Source: Cellvibrionaceae bacterium (GTDB lineage Bacteria; Pseudomonadota; Gammaproteobacteria; Pseudomonadales; Cellvibrionaceae). From it: 64,000 nucleotides of DNA. Below, piece after piece: positions 24,984 to 34,523 of the stretch. Made by a program: the position numbers and the translations under genes. The stretch lies in the NCBI GenBank assembly GCA_021151825.1, contig JAGKWQ010000006.1:310001-374000 (forward strand). Reading direction: 5' to 3'. The notes below the pieces were generated by a model. The model ran no database searches and had not been told where the DNA came from. It saw only the letters and a program-made list of their open reading frames with translations. Numbering within the stretch: the stretch's first letter is position 1; each line of letters begins with the position of its first letter.

Positions 24984-25568
24984 ATGAATTGGCTGGCCCA
25001 CGCATATTTATCCAAACCGAATATAGAGTTTCGGGTGGGTAATATATTGCCTGATCTGGTTTCAATCACTGAATTAAAAAAATTTCCTCCTCCTTTTCAG
25101 GAAGGTATTGTTTGCCACAAAGTAATCGATGCTTTTACTGATTCGAATTCCATCGTCAAAAACAGTATAAAACGCATGCCTGCACACTATAAACGGTACG
25201 GCGGAATACTGACTGATGTGTTCTATGATCATTTCCTTGCAAAAAATTGGAAGCTTTATTCCACATTGAGTTTGAATGAGTTTTCACGGCGTTTTTATCG
25301 CGATCTGGATTTTATCGAAAGGGATATTTCGGCCGATATACTCTACAAATTTAAACGAATGTTTGAGCACAACATTTTTGAAACCTACCAGGATATTTCC
25401 GGCATTCATGTGGCCCTTCAGCGAATTGATTTGCGCTTGCGAAAGCCGGCTAATCTAGGCGGTGCGACCGCCATATTAGAAGAGTTTTACGATCTTTATG
25501 AAACGGAGTTCGCTACGTTCTTTACCGGATTGCAAAGGCACATAGAACCTTATATAAAAGAACCTTAA
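24984..25568 (+). CDS. Acyl carrier protein phosphodiesterase-like (DUF479)
   Basis: A 194-residue protein with AcpH-type motifs: start MNWLAHAYLS, GNILPDLV, CHKVIDAFTDS and GGILTDVFYDHFLAKNW. The His and Asp residues form an HD-like metal site. AcpH removes the 4'-phosphopantetheine arm from acyl carrier protein. The ATG at 24984 gives the family's usual start and length (about 193); the frame is open further upstream through a large hairpin. It is followed 32 bases later by a glutamine amidotransferase gene, perhaps in the same transcript. Confidence 0.88.
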   Translation: MNWLAHAYLSKPNIEFRVGNILPDLVSITELKKFPPPFQEGIVCHKVIDAFTDSNSIVKNSIKRMPAHYKRYGGILTDVFYDHFLAKNWKLYSTLSLNEFSRRFYRDLDFIERDISADILYKFKRMFEHNIFETYQDISGIHVALQRIDLRLRKPANLGGATAILEEFYDLYETEFATFFTGLQRHIEPYIKEP

Positions 25569-25600
25569 TTGTCATGGGTTCAGTCGTTGGAGGTATCTCT

Positions 25601-26353
25601 ATGAATTCACAGATTAGTAATTTTCCTGGCAATAAGCCCATCCTCATTGTGTTAGCAGGCAAAACGTTTCCTGATATCAGTAAAACTGACGGCGATTTTG
25701 ATGATTGGATTGCGCGCGGATTGGGCAATGAAAATGCAGTGGTGCGTCTGGATGCGCGCGCGGCTGCAACGCTGCCTGAACTCTCTGATATTGCCGGTGT
25801 GGTGGTTAGCGGTTCTCATGCGATGGTGACCGATGCACTGCCATGGAGCGATCATTTGGCACAATGGTTGAAGTCATGTGTTGATGTGGATCTTCCGGTG
25901 TTAGGTATTTGTTACGGACATCAATTATTGGCGCATGCTTGCGGGGGTGTTGTTGATTATCATCCGGATGGAATTGAAATAGGTACACAATTTATTACAT
26001 TATCTGAACCTGCAAATCAGGATTTATTATTTGCAGATTTCCCATCGTTATTCCCCGTGCAATTGGTTCACTCCCAATCTGTACGAAAACTTCCACATGA
26101 TGCCGTGTTGCTTGCCAGCGGTGAACATGAGCCACACCAGGCGTATCGTATTGGCCTGCGTGCATGGGGCGTGCAATTTCATCCGGAATTTTCAGCACCG
26201 GTGATGAAAAAATATATTAACCAGATTGAACAAAAGCTTACCCGCGAAGGGCGCGATGTCACTTCCTTGAGTGCCGCCGTTATTGATACCCCGGATGCCA
26301 GCAAGTTGTTAGCTCGATTTGCGAGTATTTGTCATTCTCCTGATTTTAAATAA
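25601..26353 (+). CDS. Class I glutamine amidotransferase-like protein
   Basis: A 250-residue protein of the GMP-synthase-like GATase1 class. The nucleophile elbow is GICYGHQLLAHACGG with C104. The other two triad residues are H194 and E196 in GVQFHPEF. Stand-alone members hydrolyse glutamine or gamma-glutamyl compounds or act as putrescine-type degradation enzymes. No synthetase domain is attached. GGAGG six bases before ATG 25601 decides the start over an upstream ATG at 25574. The protein starts with an extension of about 20 residues and has a short C-terminal helical extension. Confidence 0.9.
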   Translation: MNSQISNFPGNKPILIVLAGKTFPDISKTDGDFDDWIARGLGNENAVVRLDARAAATLPELSDIAGVVVSGSHAMVTDALPWSDHLAQWLKSCVDVDLPVLGICYGHQLLAHACGGVVDYHPDGIEIGTQFITLSEPANQDLLFADFPSLFPVQLVHSQSVRKLPHDAVLLASGEHEPHQAYRIGLRAWGVQFHPEFSAPVMKKYINQIEQKLTREGRDVTSLSAAVIDTPDASKLLARFASICHSPDFK

Positions 26354-26456
26354 TCGACACGTTTTTCAATTCTTTCCTAACGAGTCCCATCCTAACGCCG
26401 ATACCCATTAATCACATTGCACAATCGCAAGCTGCGCAACAGCGAAGGAGTGGTAA

Positions 26457-26672
26457 ATGGGTGGTATTTTTACGGCAGCTATGGGGGTTAATGCGCCTGT
26501 AAACATTATAAAACCAAAAGCGGGGGAACCGTTGTCAATTGAAACGGACCTTAATGTGACAGTATCAGAACCTTTGTCTGAAATAAATGAGCAGCTTTTT
26601 ACTGTTAGCAAAAGTTACGCATTTAAAGTTATCAGGGAAGTTGAGGTGTATGTGAGGAATAAAACAGTTTAA
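26457..26672 (+). CDS. Hypothetical 71-aa protein upstream of the lipase
   Basis: A small protein with a clear AAGGAG site 6 bases before ATG 26457. It is not recognised. It starts with a small apolar stretch (MGGIFTAAMGVNAPVNIIKP) and continues with alternating beta-like segments (IETDLNVTVSEPL and FKVIREVEVYVRNKTV). It lies 177 bases before an AT-rich lipase gene in the same direction; the gap between them holds an open frame but no convincing gene. A partner or immunity role for the lipase is possible by position only. Confidence 0.55.
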   Translation: MGGIFTAAMGVNAPVNIIKPKAGEPLSIETDLNVTVSEPLSEINEQLFTVSKSYAFKVIREVEVYVRNKTV

Positions 26673-26849
26673 TGTGAAAGGTCTGCTTGGTAGTTGATCT
26701 GTGTCGTAGTGACCCTGCGTATGAAATGGCCACCCATTTGGGTGGGGAAAGGTTGATAGTATTGTGTAATATTAATGATCCTGGAGGATTAGTTATACCA
26801 GACCAAATCGAAAAGCAGAGTAAAATTTATTATTTTGAAGGAGTATTTT

Positions 26850-27686
26850 ATGACGAAATATATTGTGTTAGCTCACGGGGTTTTGGGTTTTAGCTCTGTT
26901 GATTTTGGTGGAATCGATTTGGGTATCCTGAAAGTTGGAAAATTTAATCTGTTAAATTATTTTAATGGTGTGAAGTCGAGTTTAGAAAATGGTAGCAGTT
27001 ATAAGGTTGTTGCTCCCCCTGTAGCACCTGTTGGGTCCATAGATACTCGCGCCTTATCTTTTTATGAAAAATTACATGCGTTCATAATCGAAAATAATGT
27101 ACCTGAAAAGTCGATAGCTATCTTTGCTCATAGCATGGGAGGATTGGATGCAAGACAAGCTCTTCTTTTACAGAATAAGAGTTTGGTTAAATATGTTAAA
27201 TGCCTTGTAACAATTGGTACACCTCATCTTGGTTCTCCTATCGCTAAGTTATTGAACGATGAGAATTTTATTACCAGTTCGCTATACAAAAAAGCATCGA
27301 ATGTTTTCGGTGATTCTATTGGTGCTCTTAAGGATTTGACTCCCGAGTTTTGCGAAGATTTTGATAAAAAAACAGAAAATGCAGGCGATGTTGAGTATTA
27401 TTCAATCGCAGGGGTTATTGATAAGACAAAGGATAGAAGCAATTATTCGTTATTCTTTAAAGAGTTGGGAGAAAAAATAAATGAACTGAATGATGGCGTT
27501 GTTGCTGTTAGTTCGGCTACAAAAAATAAAGACGATGGTTGGAATCATTTAGGTAACTGGGATGTTGATCATGCAGGTTTGGTAGGTTGGTTTGGAGTTG
27601 AATCTATACTTAACTTCAGAACCTTAAAAAAGGCACACATTAAAAGATATAACGATTTGGCAAAAATGGTATTGCCGTTAGATTGA
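26850..27686 (+). CDS. Signal-less alpha/beta-hydrolase lipase
   Basis: A 278-residue lipase. It starts with the typical strand and oxyanion loop (YIVLAHGVLGF). The nucleophile is S95 in FAHSMGG, D215 in ELNDGVVAV and H241 in WDVDHAGLVGW complete the triad, and TIGTPHLGSP follows the nucleophile as in Pseudomonas family I lipases. It has no signal peptide, which is unusual for that family. GAAGGAG precedes ATG 26850. The gene is richer in A and T and has different codon use (many AAT, TTA, AAA codons) from its neighbours, a sign of transfer. A contact-dependent effector role is possible but no T6SS gene is nearby. Confidence 0.88.
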   Translation: MTKYIVLAHGVLGFSSVDFGGIDLGILKVGKFNLLNYFNGVKSSLENGSSYKVVAPPVAPVGSIDTRALSFYEKLHAFIIENNVPEKSIAIFAHSMGGLDARQALLLQNKSLVKYVKCLVTIGTPHLGSPIAKLLNDENFITSSLYKKASNVFGDSIGALKDLTPEFCEDFDKKTENAGDVEYYSIAGVIDKTKDRSNYSLFFKELGEKINELNDGVVAVSSATKNKDDGWNHLGNWDVDHAGLVGWFGVESILNFRTLKKAHIKRYNDLAKMVLPLD

Positions 27687-27693
27687 GGAATAA

Positions 27694-27723
27694 AAACACC
27701 CAGGTATTGCCTGGGTGTTTTTT
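27694..27723. terminator. Bidirectional terminator between lipase and addA
   Basis: AAACACCCAGG (27694-27704) pairs with CCTGGGTGTTT (27710-27720) around 5 bases, with A and T runs on the two sides. It touches the stop codon of the leftward helicase gene. Confidence 0.9.
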
Positions 27724-30700
27724 ATGCGGTTTCAAGTAATTTCCCGAAGCTTACCAAATAAAGCGCCGTTTTAATTGGTAATGTTTCTGTTGCTGCGATC
27801 AGTTTTTTATACCGCAGTAACTGCCCTTTATAAGTTTCCAATTCCCGTGCACAAAAATCCTCCATCGTTTGGCCAGCTTCCGGTTCACTGCTTTTGTAAT
27901 CCACAATCCAGCGGGTTCCCCCGGCAATAAATGTCCGGTCGATAATGGATTCTTTTACATCTTGTTGATCTCGTTGCATTAGTGATAATTCGCAGGCACT
28001 TTGTAAGTGATCGCTGTTAAGTAACCAGCGACCAGTTTCGCTATTGAGTGAGTTGGTGATCACTGCTGCCGTTTTTTGCAGGGCGTGATTTAACTGTTGG
28101 CCATTCCAGCCGAGTTGTTGAAGCTGGATTTTCCAAAAAGGTTTTTGCTGGTTGATAAAGGTTTCTGCCGGGATATATCCGGTTGTGGTGACTAATTTGT
28201 TTTCCACAAGTGCTTGCAGGGCAGAGTGAATCACTGTGCCGGTATGACGTGCAAGGCGTGCGGAAGTGGTTTCCAGTTCGGGTAAGTTGAGTGGGTTTTC
28301 CTGTGGATCGGTGAAGTGATTTTCACTTGTATTCAAATCATATTCATGGCCGCGATAATTTTTTAATAGCGTTACCTCTTGCAATGCAGGCAATTGCCAT
28401 TGCGGTGGTAAACGCAAAATATGCTGCAAGCCGGGTTGGACTGTATTGATTGAATCCTGTCCTTCGGCGGATGAGGGCCTAATGCTGTTGTTGATAGAAA
28501 TAATTGCTTGCGCTTTTATTAGCGCCCAAATGCTATGCAACAAGGAGTTTTTTGCCGGTGCTTGTAACTCTTCTGCTTTGGTGTTGATGCAAGCGATTAA
28601 GTGTAATTGTTTAATCGCACGTGTGCAGCCAACGTAGAGCAAGCGAGTGGATTCAAACGCTTGTTGCTTTTCGTGCTCACGACGCATGAAGGTATAAAGG
28701 CTATCTTCTTCTTTGCCGGTAGGTGCGAGCGAGCCGAGTAACAATTGTTTCTCACCCTGATGGTTAATACGTTCTTGCCAAAGCAATAATTGTTTGTCGT
28801 CTTTGCGTGCGCTGCGATCAAGACCCGGAATAATGACTGTATCGAATTCCAAACCTTTGGACTTGTGAATGGTCATTACTTGTAAGCGTGCATCCGCATC
28901 TGCACGAGGAGCGGCAAATAAACGTTCAATGGCTTGATGGAATACCTGCCAATCACCAATGCTGCCACCTTGTTGGTGTTTATCGAGTAACGCAAAAAAA
29001 CTCTGGATATTATCGCGATCATTTTCGTCCAGTAATGTGGCAGGCCCACCGAGTGCCAACCAGGTTCCTTCGATCCATTGTCTTAATGGTTTGCGATAAC
29101 GCTCTGCCATTGTTTGTTGCAACAACGGAACAACTCGCGCGAGTATTTGCTGGCCCGCGTTGCTGATGCCGGGGATTTTTGCGTGATGTTGTAATTGTGG
29201 CCAGATAACACCAAACGCCGTTTCATTTACACGCGGATTTAATTCATTTAATGGTGCAATGGCAATGCGATGTAAATCATGGTTATCCAATCCGCACCAG
29301 GGCGCGCGTAATACGGCAAGCCATGCGATGCGATCAGCCGGATTTAGCAATGCGCATGTCAACGATAATAAATCCATAATTACCATGCGGCTGGCGAGGC
29401 GATCAATTTCCGTGGCTTGATAACTTAAACCGGCCGCACTTAATGCCGGCAGGATTTTTTGTAAATGGGTGCGAGTGCGTACCAATATGGCGATGCTGCC
29501 ATCCGGATTTTGCGTGCGTGCTTGCTGTACCAGCGCAACGACTTTTTCAGCCTCCTGCCATTGGGCATCCTGCCGCGGGTTTGAGTAGCGCGAAAAATTT
29601 TCATCGTCGTCGTCATCATTTTTTTCAGATGAATAGCTACTGATATGAAATTGCACCGCATCACCATACAGCTCCCGATTTAACTCAGGTTTAAATGCGA
29701 CAGAAGGCGAATAACTTACGGCACCGCGACTGATATCATCCTGTGCGGGAAATGCGTGTTGGAAAATAGTATTTACCCAATTGACTACACCGGCCTGCGA
29801 ACGGAAATTTACGCGCAGATCCAATGCTTCTAATGCGACAGAACCTATACCTTGCTGGCGTGCATCCAGGAATAAGCCCACGTTGGCATTGCGGAAACCG
29901 TAACAGCTTTGCATTCCGTCACCCACAATAAACAGTGTGCGGCCATCGTCGGCTTGCCAACCGTTGGTTAATTTTCTTAACAGTTCAAGTTGCGGGCTAG
30001 CGGTATCCTGGAATTCATCCACTAAAATATGGCGAATACGATAATCCAGTTGCAACGCTAAATCACTCGGAGAATCTTCATCACCCAATGCAATTAATGC
30101 TGCCTGGCTAATGGCGGTGTAATCCGTTGCACTGAGCTGTTTAAAGACCAATGTAAGTTGCGCGGCGAGAATGGGTAAAATACTGGTGAGGCTATCCAGT
30201 AATTGCCACTGATGTTCTGCGTAACGGGGCGAGGGCAGGGAACGAATTTCTTGCAGTAATTGTTCGGCATCGGGTGAAGTATCAGTAATCGCGGCGATTA
30301 AATTGCTAAAGCGATTTTTTAGCTCTGCGTTTTCTTTTCCGGCTGGGAAACCTTCCGCTTTAGTCAAACGTGCGCGATAAGTGCCGCTGTTGGTTAGCAA
30401 TAAATCCGCGATGGCAAGCCATTCAGGAATTGCTTCGGGTTCTGCAGCAGGTAATCTACTAAGGCCAAGCAATTCATGGATGCGATTTTTGCGTTCACTT
30501 TCCTGTTGCAAATTAGTGGCGGCACTGTCGGCAATGCTACTGATTTCACTGCTGTGTAATACTAATGTTGCATCAACCAACTCCAGGTGTTCGCGAATGA
30601 CTAATTGCAATACATTTTCCAGATAGCGGCGCGCATCCTCATGGCGTGCTTGCAGTAGCACACTCAACCATTGCTCGCGTTTGGCGAGCAAGCTGGTTAA

Positions 30701-31321
30701 TAGATTTTCTACTGCGCCGAGGTTGTTATCCATATGGCGCAACAAACGAATTAAATCTTCGCGAAAGGGCGACTCCTGCTCCAGTAATTTAAATAATTCG
30801 CGCACTGCCAAGCGATAAGCCTGTTCTGCATCGTCAAGTGTATCCGGCTGCGCACCTATACCACTGGCGAGTGGTAATTGTTTGGTGATGGAGCGACAAA
30901 GGCTATCGATAGTCTGCACACGTAAGCGCTGTGGGCTTTGCAATAAGTTCCATTGCAGCTCACGGTCGCGCTCCAATACTTTTTGCGCAAGCTGCCATGT
31001 GCGCACGGCGTGCGGGTCTTGCGGTTGTGGTTGCTCGGCGGCTTGCCAAAGTGCGTGGATAATCCGGTCCTGCATTTCACCGGCGGCTTTGCGAGTAAAC
31101 GTGATCGCCAGAATTTCTTCCGGTTGTTCGCAGTAAGCGAGTAAGGTCAGTACTCGTTGCGTGAGCAAACCGGTTTTACCGGAGCCAGCAGGTGCTGATA
31201 CCGCAAATGATTTGTGTGGGTTTAATGCATTAAAACGAACCTGTTGGTCTACGGGTTGATTCTCTGATAACACCGGTGAGCTGCTCGTGCATGAATCAAA
31301 TTCAAAACTTGATTGCGACAT
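27722..31321 (-). CDS. addA: AddA/RecB-like UvrD helicase-nuclease
   Basis: A 1199-residue superfamily 1 helicase with a C-terminal nuclease. The Walker A motif is SAPAGSGKTGLLTQR at about residue 40, motif Ia is ITFTRKAAGEMQ, Walker B is VDEFQDT, and motif V/VI elements are MTIHKSKGLEF and LLYVGCTRA. The C terminus has the PD-(D/E)XK core (WIVDYKSSEP and QLLRYKKL). This architecture processes double-strand breaks for RecA loading. The partner nuclease gene lies immediately upstream with a 1-base stop/start overlap (TAATG), so the two are coupled. The arrangement matches the AddAB-like pair of some beta- and gammaproteobacteria rather than RecBCD. Confidence 0.92.
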   Translation of the reverse strand: MSQSSFEFDSCTSSSPVLSENQPVDQQVRFNALNPHKSFAVSAPAGSGKTGLLTQRVLTLLAYCEQPEEILAITFTRKAAGEMQDRIIHALWQAAEQPQPQDPHAVRTWQLAQKVLERDRELQWNLLQSPQRLRVQTIDSLCRSITKQLPLASGIGAQPDTLDDAEQAYRLAVRELFKLLEQESPFREDLIRLLRHMDNNLGAVENLLTSLLAKREQWLSVLLQARHEDARRYLENVLQLVIREHLELVDATLVLHSSEISSIADSAATNLQQESERKNRIHELLGLSRLPAAEPEAIPEWLAIADLLLTNSGTYRARLTKAEGFPAGKENAELKNRFSNLIAAITDTSPDAEQLLQEIRSLPSPRYAEHQWQLLDSLTSILPILAAQLTLVFKQLSATDYTAISQAALIALGDEDSPSDLALQLDYRIRHILVDEFQDTASPQLELLRKLTNGWQADDGRTLFIVGDGMQSCYGFRNANVGLFLDARQQGIGSVALEALDLRVNFRSQAGVVNWVNTIFQHAFPAQDDISRGAVSYSPSVAFKPELNRELYGDAVQFHISSYSSEKNDDDDDENFSRYSNPRQDAQWQEAEKVVALVQQARTQNPDGSIAILVRTRTHLQKILPALSAAGLSYQATEIDRLASRMVIMDLLSLTCALLNPADRIAWLAVLRAPWCGLDNHDLHRIAIAPLNELNPRVNETAFGVIWPQLQHHAKIPGISNAGQQILARVVPLLQQTMAERYRKPLRQWIEGTWLALGGPATLLDENDRDNIQSFFALLDKHQQGGSIGDWQVFHQAIERLFAAPRADADARLQVMTIHKSKGLEFDTVIIPGLDRSARKDDKQLLLWQERINHQGEKQLLLGSLAPTGKEEDSLYTFMRREHEKQQAFESTRLLYVGCTRAIKQLHLIACINTKAEELQAPAKNSLLHSIWALIKAQAIISINNSIRPSSAEGQDSINTVQPGLQHILRLPPQWQLPALQEVTLLKNYRGHEYDLNTSENHFTDPQENPLNLPELETTSARLARHTGTVIHSALQALVENKLVTTTGYIPAETFINQQKPFWKIQLQQLGWNGQQLNHALQKTAAVITNSLNSETGRWLLNSDHLQSACELSLMQRDQQDVKESIIDRTFIAGGTRWIVDYKSSEPEAGQTMEDFCARELETYKGQLLRYKKLIAATETLPIKTALYLVSFGKLLETA

Positions 31322-34038
31322 TACTTTGCTCCTCCGTTAGTGCGCAGGAAATTTTCTACAGCATCCTCTTCCAGTAAACGGTTGAGCGGTAATAAATCTT
31401 CGGCATATTGGGCCGTTGTTGTATTTTTCATATCCACACGTGCGTCGCCATGAATAAATGCCTGGGCCAGTTGTTGTAAATCCTGATGCCAGGTATCAAC
31501 TTGTTCTTGCCAGCTGATTTTTCCTGCATCAATTCCAGTGTGCTGGATTTGTAACTCGCCGGTGCCAAGCCATTTCATCGCTTTCGCATTAATTTGCGCG
31601 AAACTGATGGCCGCCACTGGATTGCTGGCGGTAACGGCATAGAGTGGTAATTGCGGTTCGTCCATGCGATTGCCTTGCCAGCTTTTAATACCGGGTTGGC
31701 CGGTTTTGTAATCGATCAGAATTAATTCGTCACTTTGTTCAAGTTGATCAATGCGATCAATACGTAATTTCAACGGTAATCCGGCGAAGGTAATTTCAAT
31801 TTCTTGTTCAATTGCAATAACGCTAAAAGCCGGGCGCATTTTTTCCAGCGCGAGCCACTCCAGAATTAATTGTTGCAAACGCTCTTGTTCGAGTTGCGCG
31901 TATACAACACCAATGCTGGTGCCGCGTTTTTGTTTAATGCTATCGACAGTAGCCTGGGTAACGGTATTTACCAGAGCGATTAACGAAGTGTCATCCAGCG
32001 CTAATAAAGTTGCCTGGTTTTTTATGTCGCGCCAAATAATTGCCAATGAATCGTGCAATAAATTTCCGCGTTCAATCGGTGAAAAACCGGCAACAGGATC
32101 ATCGATACGAGTTGCTCCCAAGCGTAAACGCGCAAAGGCGTTAAACGGGCATGCAGCTTGTTCTTTAAATAAGCTGGCGCCACCGCGTACTGGTTCCTGC
32201 GCGAGATTTAATTCCGGTGCGTGCGTGGTGCTAATAACTTGCAATGATTGTTGTGCAGCTATTTGCTGATAGTTTTGGCTGCTTGCTGTTTGTTCATTGG
32301 TAATTAATTGATTGATGGGCGTTAGCGGCCAATTGCGAATTAATGCGCTGGGACTAAGCTCACTGTCGTCGTCACTGTGCGCGGAACTGAATACCACTAA
32401 TGGCGCACATTGGCGATAGTGTGCAGTGAGTGCACGCGCAAATTCCAATTCGCGTTCCGCACTGGCGTGCGGCATTTTATGGGTGCGTTGCAAATTGGTT
32501 GGCAACAATGGATTTGGTGCTGGAACTGGTGGCCATTGGCGATGATGCAGGCCCATTACCCAGCAATGGCTGAATTGTAAACCGGCACCTTCCAGTGCAC
32601 CGAGAATTTGAATTGGTGAGTGTGGAGTTTGTGCCTGGAACGGCGTTTTGCCGGCGATGGTACGCAATTGCTGCACCGCAGCGAGATAGGAAAATTGGAT
32701 ACCGGTGTTATCCAGTTGCACAAAATTTTCCAGCAAACTATTCCACTGGCCAAGTTGCTGGTGTTCCTGGCTATCTAACCGGCGCGCTCCCGGCCAGCCG
32801 AGTAAATTTAAATGCAATTGAAAGAAATCACTCCAGTATTGTGCCGTGTGATTACCGTAAGTTTGGCGTCGGTAATTTTCCAATTGGATCAAACGGGTAC
32901 TCAAACTGTTATCACTTTCAGTGATACCTAATTGTTCAGAGATTTTTTTGCAGTAGTAACGAATATCGCTCAGGCTGATAGTGAATTTTCCCAGCTTGCG
33001 CAGGGTGGTAATTAAATGGGTGCGCAACACCAGTTCATTATCGGCATTGCCAAAAAAGGGTGATAACAATAAATGGCAAATAGATTCAAGATCCCAACTG
33101 GATTTTTGTAGCTCCAGTAAATCCAGGGTCGCAACAATTATTGGCGTTGTACCTAATGGTATACCGGCGGAAAAGTTAAAGGGCAGGGTGTAGCGCGATT
33201 GATTGGGTAATAAGGCAAGCGGCTCGAACACCTCAACAAAAATACGTTCCACCTGATCGCGGCATTGGCCGAGGTTGGGCACAATAATTCCAATCATCGC
33301 CTCCTGGTTTTGCTCCAGTTGGCTTTTGCTCCACAATGCCGCGTTACGAATTTCCTGTTCACTGGTATTGGTTTCTGTGCGTAGTAATTTTGCAGAATGA
33401 TTTTCCGTTTTGATGGTATTTAATTGTTGGCAGGCGCTGTTAATTAAATCCTGATGCAGCGGAGGAATATCATCAAAACCGGTGAGATGGACAATTTTTT
33501 CCTGCGGAATTAAAAATTGTTTAAAAGTTTCCACCAAAATGACGATAGCATTTTCCTGGGTAATAAATCCTAATGAGGCGAGCGTCGCGCGAAATTCACC
33601 TAACCAGGTTAGCCAGCAGAAACTGTTACTGGCGACATTTAATTGTGGCTCTGCATTGCGTACATCTTCATCGGTTAATTGCCAGAGATCCAGATTGCGC
33701 AAGGCACTATCTGCGGCTTGAGCTAATGGCTCCGCCTGCAATAGTGCAGCAGCCAGTGATGATTGGCTGATAATTTTTTCCCACAAACATTGGCGTTGCA
33801 GGTTGTTAATAATTTGCCGCGCAGCAGGTGCATAGGCACGGCGCTGCAACTGTGACCAGTTAAGCTCGATCCATTGGCTCAGCGAATAAATGCGCGGGCT
33901 TGCCCATACATTTTGTTGTTGCTGTTTACCATATGCGCGCAGCATATGGTTGCGCAGCCGGTTGTTGGCGGTGATGATTAATTCGCCATTGTTGATGGCG
34001 GGCAGGTAAGGTGTGATGTCGAAATAAGTATCAACCAT
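31321..34038 (-). CDS. AddB-like DNA repair protein with PD-(D/E)XK nuclease
   Basis: A 905-residue protein. The N-terminal and middle parts are an inactivated helicase-like scaffold (LIITANNRLRNHMLRAYG, WGALEGAG-type LGALEGAGLQFSHCWVMGLH). The C terminus is a PD-(D/E)XK nuclease (LILIDYKTGQPG, then EPQLPLYAV), preceded by SLFKEQAACPFNAFARLRLG, a cysteine-containing segment seen in AddB-type nucleases. It corresponds to the family annotated as probable DNA repair protein that accompanies a UvrD-type helicase. It is the first gene of the operon and the ribosome site is weak. A 13-bp inverted repeat sits in its upstream region. Confidence 0.88.
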   Translation of the reverse strand: MVDTYFDITPYLPAINNGELIITANNRLRNHMLRAYGKQQQQNVWASPRIYSLSQWIELNWSQLQRRAYAPAARQIINNLQRQCLWEKIISQSSLAAALLQAEPLAQAADSALRNLDLWQLTDEDVRNAEPQLNVASNSFCWLTWLGEFRATLASLGFITQENAIVILVETFKQFLIPQEKIVHLTGFDDIPPLHQDLINSACQQLNTIKTENHSAKLLRTETNTSEQEIRNAALWSKSQLEQNQEAMIGIIVPNLGQCRDQVERIFVEVFEPLALLPNQSRYTLPFNFSAGIPLGTTPIIVATLDLLELQKSSWDLESICHLLLSPFFGNADNELVLRTHLITTLRKLGKFTISLSDIRYYCKKISEQLGITESDNSLSTRLIQLENYRRQTYGNHTAQYWSDFFQLHLNLLGWPGARRLDSQEHQQLGQWNSLLENFVQLDNTGIQFSYLAAVQQLRTIAGKTPFQAQTPHSPIQILGALEGAGLQFSHCWVMGLHHRQWPPVPAPNPLLPTNLQRTHKMPHASAERELEFARALTAHYRQCAPLVVFSSAHSDDDSELSPSALIRNWPLTPINQLITNEQTASSQNYQQIAAQQSLQVISTTHAPELNLAQEPVRGGASLFKEQAACPFNAFARLRLGATRIDDPVAGFSPIERGNLLHDSLAIIWRDIKNQATLLALDDTSLIALVNTVTQATVDSIKQKRGTSIGVVYAQLEQERLQQLILEWLALEKMRPAFSVIAIEQEIEITFAGLPLKLRIDRIDQLEQSDELILIDYKTGQPGIKSWQGNRMDEPQLPLYAVTASNPVAAISFAQINAKAMKWLGTGELQIQHTGIDAGKISWQEQVDTWHQDLQQLAQAFIHGDARVDMKNTTTAQYAEDLLPLNRLLEEDAVENFLRTNGGAK

Positions 34039-34523
34039 GATGATTTTTTATTGCCGGGAATTGGTTGGGCATTATGCCTTAAATCCCTCTCTGGTATTTC
34101 AACTCCCTCCCTTGACTAGGCACCCCGTTTCAAAGGGAGGGAGTTGGTGTGCTTCATTATGGATATTGTCTTGTCGAACGGCATTGTCCAAATAAATAAG
34201 GATTGGTGGTAAATCTTTTATACGCGGTAAAGGCGATTTCCAGATGTTGGTGATGCAACAGTTTTTTGGTTATAAGCCACTTTATAAGTGATTGTTTGAT
34301 AAAGACTTTACACCCCTTGTGGCTTGTTTGGGCAGGGGAAACATGCTAATTTTCTGCCCCATAATAAGCGACATCAGAATTTCATCGGTAAGGACGCGGA
34401 TACCCGCGGCATCCAAGGTCAATACAAACAGGTGAGTGTTTCATTCGCTAGCATCTTTTTAGCATTATTGTGCAGTGCAGCTATGATTCCCTTTGTATTC
34501 AATAACTATAAGCAAGTGACCTT
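34039..34523. other. 485-base divergent gap with inverted repeat and hairpins
   Basis: No convincing gene. It holds a 13-bp inverted repeat at 34101-34145, a GGGCAG/CTGCCC hairpin around 34330-34358, and a strong GC hairpin CGCGG-ATAC-CCGCG near 34397-34410 in the leader of the transporter gene. A 67-codon frame overlaps the last two, but it lacks a ribosome site and protein-like content. Confidence 0.45.
34101..34145. repeat. Perfect 13-bp inverted repeat, 19-base spacer
   Basis: AACTCCCTCCCTT (34101-34113) and AAGGGAGGGAGTT (34133-34145) are exact inverses. The purine arm is a G-rich tract. There is no T run, so it is not a plain terminator. Confidence 0.75.

Noticed and set aside
26687..26893. 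Open frame of 68 codons between the small gene and the lipase
   Set aside because: It overlaps the lipase start, has no ribosome site at a usable start codon, and its sequence is not protein-like in its first part; it is treated as a gap.
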